64,000 nt of DNA, from positions 954,888 through 1,018,887 of the forward strand of contig JXTC01000028.1 of assembly GCA_002914845.1 (NCBI GenBank), given 5' to 3'. The translations under genes and the position numbers were made by a program. Numbering within the stretch: the stretch's first letter is position 1; each line of letters opens with the position of its first letter. This stretch comes from Trema orientale (taxonomy: Eukaryota > Streptophyta > Magnoliopsida > Rosales > Cannabaceae). The notes beneath the pieces are model-generated. The model worked only from the letters and a program-made list of their open reading frames with translations. It did not search any database and was not told the DNA's origin. Below are positions 56,830-64,000 of this stretch, one piece after another.

Positions 56830-57959
56830 AGGCTTATGTAACATTGTTAGATTAAATCATGCATGTTTTTAGTTTTTAATATCTTTTCTTACTTGGTTTT
56901 CTAGGATTAGATATTATATGTATGATTTGTGACTTACATGATTTTGTTGAGATATTTGAATGTTTGAGAGTTGAAATCTGGATTTTGAGTCATAAAGTAT
57001 ATGATTGAAGGTTATGAATCATGGATTGGAGGTATTTGCAGTATCTGTCCCCTTTTTTGAATTTGGAAATTTTTTTTAGAAAACCGTGTTGGCGCTATGG
57101 CGCCACCAACCTATAGAACCCTGGTACCACAATACTAGGTCTCAAATTTAGACCTTGTTTTTTAAGTTGCCCGCGCCGCAGCGCTAGCCCTACTAGAACA
57201 TAAGTCAATTTTTCGACCTAAATTAAGTTTTAGGTCCCGGTTTTGGATAGAATTGAGTCGTTTTTTACCCAATTCAAGGGGATCCAATCAAAAACTTGAC
57301 CAATTAGGTTTAATTACCTCAGCTCAACTTAAGAATGATCCATATTTATCTGTTGAAAACTTGATTTGGTTATAAGAGTTGATAAATTATATAAACTCAA
57401 ACTACTTTAGTTCATGCTTTAGAAAACTTTAATTGTTTAGGCATTATAGTTATTTTCTATGCACAATTAGTCTTATATTGTAGAATGATTGAGTTGAAAC
57501 AATATGTTTCTGTAGACTTATTTATTCTAGAATATAAAGATATTGTGTATTTATTATTTACGCAGATATTACCGGCCCATAGGAAGATGGTTATTTGGCC
57601 AAGCAATAAACACACTTGTAATGATAAACATATGCTGGCTATTAAATTTTCATACGAATAATAAATTGGCCCGAAGGAATATTTATTGTTTAACAAGAAT
57701 TATTATTAATGTTTGATTATTACATTGAAGAATACCACTTACAAGTTAATGAGCCAGCCCAAAGGAACACTTATTAATATTGTGCTAGGTATCTTCTGGA
57801 ATGACCAACTTTTACATGTTTATTTGCTAGGTCATATTTTCATATTTTATTGAATTACTTGCTTATATGTAACATTTTAATTGTGAGCATATTATTTATG
57901 AATATATCTTTTATTTGCTATTCAGTTTTTGCTGCAAATATTTCTGCCAATTTAAATAC
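56830..57959. other. Leader region of copia element 5
   Basis: Sequence between primer site and recognisable gag. It contains TGTTGGCGCTATGGCGCCAC at 57087, whose GGCGCT/GCGCCAC words also occur at 59700-59765 inside the 1600-bp insertion. Two GGCCCGAAGG/AGCCCAAAGGAA words occur near 57667 and 57754. No coding sequence is recognised. Confidence 0.45.
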
Positions 57960-58476
57960 CATAACTATGCTTAATGACACAACTTTAAGCCATGAAAAGA
58001 GATTGTCATGATTGTGCTAGTACTACTAAACAAAAATTATTCAGTGAAAAGTGGAAGAGGTCTAATCGTATGTGCATCATGATCATGAAGTACTCTAATC
58101 TAGAAATTATGAGAGGCTCTTTGCCAAAGGGAAAATGCCAAGGATTTCCTTACCACTCTTGAGAAGTTATATTTCATGAATGAGAAAGTTAAGATGATCA
58201 ATATCTTGAGTAAAATCATCTCAATGAAGTATAGTAGTAGAGGAAACATAAGGGAATACATCATGCAGATGTCTCATTTGGCTGCCAAACTTAAGGAACT
58301 CAAGTTAAAAATGTCAGAAGACATTCTTGTGGCTTTGGTCCTCATCTCTCTTTCTACATAATATGGGAACCTTAAGACCATATACAACTCCCAAAAAGAT
58401 AAATAGAATCTCAATAAGCTCATTTCTATTTATGTGCAAGAAAAGATAAGATCAAAGCCGAAAATCCTGAAAGTAC

Positions 58477-60076
58477 TGTTGGTTGGAATGTGCAACAATA
58501 AAATCACACACTCCCGTACAAGTGCACACAGTCACAAGTAATATAGATATAGAAGTAGAGTGTCAAACCCACAAGGATTGATTACTAAGTCTAAGCTAAG
58601 TATTAAAATTGCTCAATTCTAACTTTATCCAGACAACAGAAATATAGATTTTAGAGAAATAAAATAAAGTAAATAAACTAATATGCAAAATGAATGAAAG
58701 TAAGCAATAAGAAAAATGTCTAAGTTTACTAATTCTCCAACCATCTTTTAAACATATAATTTTCTAATTTTCCTATTAAATTAACTAATTTATTAGAGTT
58801 GTCAACCGAGAATTCAAATGTATTCACAAACTCCTTTCAAGACATAACTGAAAATACTTAGACAAGCTAATATGTCACTCCTAACATAAATTGACTAGAT
58901 TCATTATGTTTTGTAATTCTCAAGGAGGCTGCATAAATCACATAGGTATATTCCTATCCTATGCAAACTTACCCTAAAATAGGTAATCTCATGCTGTTTC
59001 ACCTAAGTCCAAATTTCTAATCCCCTTTCCAAACTCATAGAAATTTCACTCAACAATCTATTTAGTAATCAATTAAATTGAAGCAATAAGCATAAGATAA
59101 AACAAGTAACTCAACAATAGATTTGATTAATGAAAGAAGAGAATTTTATAAACACAAGATACTAGGTTGGTTCACATAGTAAAACTAGACAAAGAAATAT
59201 TTAGTTCATAATATTAATTGAGAACAATAACATTATAATCTAATGAATTCAACAAATACAAAATTAAAGAAAGAAAAGTTATAGAATTCCCCCTTAGAAA
59301 AGCTCGAAGGTGTTCATAGAGGTTGTCAAGCTCCTCTTCCAAGCTTGGCTCTTGCTCCCTTGAATCCTCTCTCTAAAATTTACTCTCAGCTATACTATTC
59401 TCTAAATATGGAAAATACAAAGAAAAACTCACAAAAAAATGAAGAGAAAAAGCTAAAAACAAACTATGATGTTGAAATTGATGAGAAAAGTAAGAAATAG
59501 AAAAGGTTGGAGCATATCTTTATCTTTTTCTTCCTCTTCTTCCTCTCCTTCCATGGCTGCCACTCTCTCTTTCTCTCTATTCTAACATGCCTCCTTGAAC
59601 CCCAAAGATAGGGTTTTAAAGAGGTGGCTTGTGCAAACCTAAGGCAGGCTGAATTTGGACCCTTGGATCGTCAAAAAGTTGATCTCGGCCGTCAATTATT
59701 GACTCAGGACACAGGGAGTGGCGCCACGGCACCAAAATTACCTGAGAGCTGGCGCTACAGCGCCACTTTCTACTAGTTTGGCGCCTTAGTTTCCCGGGTA
59801 CGCCGTTTCTTCATTTGTGCTCTAATTTGCATCATTTTCGTGGCGTTACGACCGTATCGGATTGAACTTCAATTCTAATGATTTGAGAGACCCATTTGTG
59901 AGGCACAAATTCATCTCAATTCACATCAAACACCCTTGTTTTATTCTCCTATGTGCACAAACAAGCAAAACAACAAAACAACAAGAAAAATGCTTAGAAC
60001 AACTTAACATAAATAAGAACGTAGCAAAACTTAAGGCAAATTAGTACTAGGTAACTCTAATTTTATGGACTTAACA
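58477..60076. mobile_element. 1600-bp LTR-like insertion in copia 5 gag, 5-bp target duplication
   Basis: It begins TGTTGGTTGG and ends TTAACA, with AGTAC duplicated at 58472-58476 and 60077-60081. Removing it and one AGTAC rejoins gag codons in frame (AENPESTNLTTSF). TG...CA ends with a 5-bp duplication and no internal coding domains fit a solo LTR of a large retroelement. The TGTCAAACCCACAAGGATTG phrase suggests a gypsy (possibly Athila-like) source, which is only a guess. Frame 59862-60044 is not a gene. Confidence 0.8.
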
Positions 60077-60200
60077 AGTACTAACTTGACCACATCCTTT
60101 ATGGAAAAGAAGAGGAAGATGGGCAAAGAAGTTGAAAAGCTGAAAAAATAAGATCAAAGTTGAAAAGCCTAAAAGTACTAACTTGACCACATCCTTTAAG
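60077..60200 (+). repeat. 103-bp tandem duplication next to the insertion site
   Basis: AGTACTAACTTGACCACATC is present at 60077 and again at 60173, followed in both by CTTTANGGAAAAGAAG. The second copy carries a frameshifted version of the gag linker. Confidence 0.7.
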
Positions 60201-61530
60201 GAAAAGAAGTTGTAGGAGCACCACCTTCTAAGGTACAAAAGAAACAAGATGACCCAGCTTGTTCTTTTGTAACAAGGTGAGACACATGAAGAAGGAACGC
60301 ACTAAGTTCAAGACTTGGTGTATTAAGTAGGGTAAGCTTCTCGTTTATATTTATTATGAAGTTAATTTAGCTTCTGTACCTATACACACTTGGTGGGTAG
60401 ATTTTGGTGCTAGTACTCATGTTAGAATGTCTATACAGGGTTGTCTGTGGAGCCGGAAGCCAAGTGATGTTGAAAGATTAATCTGTGTGGACGACGACTA
60501 AACAGCTCAAGTGGATACTATTGGGCACTTTAGATTGCTTTTGGATTTTGGTTCTTATTTGGATTTGAATGAGATTTTTCTTGTACCATTTTTAAGATGG
60601 AACTTAATTTCCATTTAAGTTTTGGATAAATCTGGTTTCTCTTGTTCCTTTGGAAATAATAAATTTAGTCTTATTCGTGATTCAAATATTATTGGTACCG
60701 GTCTCCTTAATGACAAACTATATATGTTGAATAGTCAACCTTCCATGAATGAAACCTTACATATTAACTCAAGAGGTACAAAACGAAAATTAACAAACGT
60801 GGACTCATTTATGTTATAGCATAAGCGCTTAGGTTGCATTTCAAAACAATCAATTAAATGACTTGTATTCGATGGGATTCTTGGCTTCCTTTATTTGTCA
60901 AACTTTGGAGTCTATGTTTCATGTGTAAAAGAAAAATAAACACACGTTAAAAAGTTAGGTGCTAATAGAAGCTCTAGCATCTTAATTAGAACTCATGCAT
61001 ATAGATATTTGTGGTCTATTCCCTATGATTTCTTAGAATAGACAATAATACTTTATCACATTCATAGACGACCATTCTCGCTATAGGTACATTTACTCGA
61101 GACACAAAAAGTCTCAATCACTGGACGTCTTTAAGGCTTATAAAGATGAAGTTGAAAATCAGCTTGACAAGAAAATTAAGGTTATCAAATCTAATCATAG
61201 TAGAGAATATTACGGTAGATATTATGGATCTGGTGAGCAACGTCCAAGACCCTTTACTAAGTATTTGAAAGAGTGCAGCATCGTCCCACAATATACTATA
61301 CCTGGGAAATCTAGCATGGTCAGTATTGCAGAACGATGCAATAGGACCGTTAAGGATATAGTAAGGAGTATGATTAGTCATTCCACCTTTCCATAATCAC
61401 TTTGAGGTGAAGCACTCAAGATTGCAGCATATATTTTGAACAGAGTACCAAGCAAAGCAGTAGCTAAAACCTCTTATGAACTTTGGACTTGGCGCAAGCC
61501 TAGTATTAATCATTTATACATATGGGGTTT

Positions 61531-63060
61531 GTTAGTTATAATTTACGAAAAATGTGACAAATCAAAGATGAGCAGAAGTCTGCCAAAACAAAATTTTTTT
61601 CCAGATTATAGTTTTTCACAAAATATTTTAGAATCTTTGTTATAGTCTAAATACATACAATTGATCGTATCTCAACTAGTGAGTCTTCCTTCCTATGTAC
61701 CGTGCTTGTAACTGTAGGGGTGTGTGGGTGCCTATATCTTGTTCAACTCTAAGTGAGAATCCAAGAAATCTAATAGCCTTCTTAGGTTGCTCCAAGAATT
61801 TTTCTCTCTCATTTTTCTCTCAGTTTTCTGTGGTAGTCGCCAAACTAATGTTTTTAACAACTGAATATAACACATAAAGGAGAGAGGAAGGAGCCTTTAA
61901 TAGGCTCCTCCTTAGGGTGAAATTCGGCCAGCCCTAGGGGATGGGCTGGCCGAATTCTGTAGCTCTATAGAGCAATGTGGCTGGGCCCAAAAGGCTCACC
62001 ACTCTAATTCAACATTTCCTACTTTGTATCTAACTGTCCAAAAATTCTTTGAGCCAATTTGGCTAATCTCATGCAATCCAAGATATTAGTGTAGGTTGGA
62101 GACCTAAATGAACCTATTTAATTCAAACTACAGTAGACAAGTATCCAGTTCTAATTGCTCTTAATATAAGTGGGCTTGTACTACTAGGGATGGACTTATT
62201 CTAATAAAGGTCCAAACTTCACTCTTGAATTAAATAAATATCACAAGATACTTTATAATTAAAATTATGGTCATTAGATACTTAATATTTGCATGTGTAT
62301 CTCCACATGAATACTGATAATTAGAGCTAGGTAAAATTACCGACTTTTTTCTCCAATTATATATTTTAACTCTTTGATACAAGACTATATTTAATAGATA
62401 ACCAGACTTATAAAAAGTCTTCAATTAATAAAATAACCAGTTTTATTAATTACTTAGCTAAAGTTTAAATCATCCAAACTCTTATGGCTTCTCAAGGCGG
62501 TATTCACTTTTGTATAAAATAGAGTTATAGATTCTATATCTATAAGCATATGTTCCCAATGCACATAATAATGCATTACCAAAATGTCAGGATTTAGATG
62601 GTCAATTACTTGATCCGTATCTTTTAACATCTCAAATAATACAAGTTGTGAACACAGTTTCATCACTTATTTTAGGATTAAGAAAGACATGCATTAATTA
62701 TCAACTTTGTGAGAATATATTCTTGTCAATGACATTTATTACAAAAACATATTTCACATGGTCCTTATTCAATATCTACACTTGAAGACTTTCGCACATG
62801 GTCATATCAATATAGATTAAGACATATTATAAATACACAAAGTCTTGCAACATAATCCAAGAGAAGTATCCAACTTCTCTTTTATTAGTTATGAATAATC
62901 TTATTTGATTTAATTAGAAAAAATATGTCTTAATTTTAATTAAAAAAATTATTAAAATATTTCTCTAATAAATAAATTATAGAACCTTTTGACATTTATT
63001 ATTATACCAATAATCAAAAAATTATCACAAATACTATGCATGAAATATCACTTTATTAAA
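61531..63060 (-). mobile_element. Insertion in copia 5 integrase, LTR-like on the - strand
   Basis: Copia 5 integrase/RT linker stops after HLYIWG near 61530 and resumes as TYRPNEKKLDSRTVSYYFVG near 63085, by comparison with copia 3. The intervening ~1.5 kb reads like an LTR on the - strand, with a hairpin (61921-61956) and a second smaller one (61889-61909). No domain is recognised; frames at 62230-62424 and 62454-62666 lack family features. Confidence 0.5.
61921..61956. other. Perfect 14-bp hairpin
   Basis: AATTCGGCCAGCCC at 61921-61934 and its exact reverse complement at 61943-61956, with an 8-base loop. Just to its left AGGAGCCT (61889-61896) pairs with AGGCTCCT (61902-61909). Confidence 0.8.
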
Positions 63061-63166
63061 TATCCAAAATATTCAACTTATAGGCCAAATGAAAAGAAAC
63101 TAGACTCAAGAACTGTCAGCTACTATTTTGTTGGATATTTTGAAAGGTCAAGGGGATATAAGTTTG

Positions 63167-64000
63167 TTTTGGGGTTTCCCAACTTTCAGGATTAATCCTA
63201 AAATAAGGATTAGTAGTAATTAAGCATGGGATTAGTAAGGCTTAAGCGAGCTTAATGGAACTCCACGTGCCATGGGACAAGATGACATCAACTCGAGAAA
63301 ACGACATGTAGCTTGGCTAGAACTACATGTCGTCTAAGCTCTCTTCCACCCTTACTCGAACTACAAGTCATTGAAGCCAAACTACTTGTCACTCGGAGCT
63401 GAACTACACGATGCCGCTTTTTAATTTTCATCTCTCCCCTTGTGTTCATCCGTGGCTCTCACCACCTCTCACTCTCCCTATATTTCTTTTATTAAACCAC
63501 TAACATCACCATCACGCCACTTCCACTTCTCCCTCTCGTATATATATTTTTCACACCACTACCATTATTATCACCATTATTTATTCTTCTCTCAACTTGT
63601 GGCTACATTAACATCATCAATATTGCTATCCTTGGGGGTTTATCTTCAACTTGTAGCTAAGTCCTCTCCTACCTTCTCTACTTGTATTTTCACATATATA
63701 TATATACATCTTTCTATTCTAACTTTACCTATACACACATATATTTGCATGCACCTTGTTGTATTTTATTTATGTATGCCTAACTCCTAGTTTACCCGTG
63801 ACTAGCCCCTAGTCATCGTAATCTCATCTATAAATATATACATGTACACACACGTACCTATCTCTGTATGCCCATGTATGTGTAAATCTTGATTGATAAG
63901 TCTATTTAGTGTTGATATTTTCCTAAATATTTATATAGACTTAGCTATTTTTGCATGTCCATTTCCTAAGCCTGCACTTATTTGTTCACACATTCTAGGC
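63167..64000. other. Terminal spacer with short repeats and microsatellite-like DNA
   Basis: At 63301-63333 ACGACATGTAG and CTACATGTCGT form an 11-bp inverted repeat. The word AACTACNNGTCN recurs at 63321, 63359 and 63381, with a weaker AACTACACGATG at 63405. The rest is pyrimidine-rich with ATATATA/ACACACA runs. No gene is supported; the frame at 63440-63790 is a low-complexity Ser/His/Tyr/Leu-rich translation of this DNA. Confidence 0.5.

Larger units (their letters stand above)
57960..61530 (+). pseudogene. Copia 5 gag, protease and integrase remnants
   Basis: The gag core (KMINILSKIISMKYSSRG, IREYIMQMSHLAAKLKEL near 58190-58320) is interrupted at 58476 and resumes at 60077 in register. 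A zinc-knuckle remnant CFFCNKVRHMKKE lies near 60264; its last Cys and His partners are partly lost. Protease WWVDFGASTHVRMS near 60394 has Phe in place of Ser in DSG. Integrase words (YGRYYGSGEQRPRPFTKYL near 61213, AERCNRTVKD near 61329, ILNRVPSKAVAKTSYELWT near 61434) follow. Many stops. Layout and words match copia 3. Confidence 0.82.
54353..63166 (+). mobile_element. Ty1-copia element 5, nested and truncated
   Basis: The 5' LTR (54353-56813) is followed by a primer-site variant TGGCATCACAGC (56816-56827), a leader, gag (57960-58476, resuming at 60077), protease and integrase to about 61530, then further pol words at 63085-63166. Four pieces of foreign DNA break it: inside the LTR, at 58477-60076, at about 61530-63060, and beyond 63166. 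It is of the same family as copia element 3 but on the + strand. No 3' LTR is in the window. Confidence 0.82.

Noticed and set aside
63440-63790. 116-codon frame near the right end as a gene
   Set aside because: It translates pyrimidine-rich and ATATATA/ACACACA sequence; the residue bias (Ser, His, Tyr, Leu) follows from composition.

Overview
The window is a stretch of flowering-plant (eudicot) nuclear DNA. Five spliced genes with the same three-exon structure, TATA boxes, GT-AG introns and secreted GH16 proteins, set in AT-rich DNA full of Ty1-copia and Ty3-gypsy remnants, support this. The species cannot be named from the sequence. A single ambiguous base (n at 11223) shows that this is a draft assembly.

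The host content is a tandem array of xyloglucan endotransglucosylase/hydrolase (XTH) genes of the XTH22-25 (TCH4-like) type, all on the + strand: A (10662-11504, damaged or misassembled), B (18657-19993), C (22227-23306), D (30237-31309) and E (45187-46645). The proteins are secreted, carry the GH16 motif DEIDFEFLG with an N-glycosylation site right behind it, and end in an XET_C domain. Their intron positions and phases are identical, so they arose by tandem duplication. All five proximal promoters share the block AACTGGCCACA 26-99 bp upstream of a TATA box. A-D also share an AACCGCGTC block, a more distal block and a 3' end signature.

Everything else is repeats. 1-5690 is the 3' part of a Tat-like gypsy element: the last residues of pol, a spacer with two tandem repeats, a spliced gene on the opposite strand (1277-4643), and a probable 3' LTR. 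7252-10111 is a decayed copia element that sits between gene A and its distal promoter block. 12808-17847 is a complete but inactive copia element between A and B. 33614-38060 is a truncated copia element on the - strand. 49478-52620 and 54353-63166 are two more copia elements, heavily broken by nested insertions; one insertion is a clean 1600-bp LTR-like unit with a 5-bp target duplication.

Smaller elements with clear target duplications are a pair of ~145-bp MITEs (9-bp duplications, 6919-7063 and 44372-44515), a long-inverted-repeat element (9-bp, 25131-27102), a hAT-type element (8-bp, 27562-28115) and a SINE (13-bp, 38448-38550). There is also a 1.5-kb array of degenerate GGTTACTAGTTACC-like words (39335-40850), whose motif recurs in two dispersed repeats. 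No tRNA, rRNA or CRISPR was seen. The most unusual items are the independently promoted, spliced antisense gene in the gypsy element, the shared and partly reshuffled XTH promoter modules, and the GGTTAC array.
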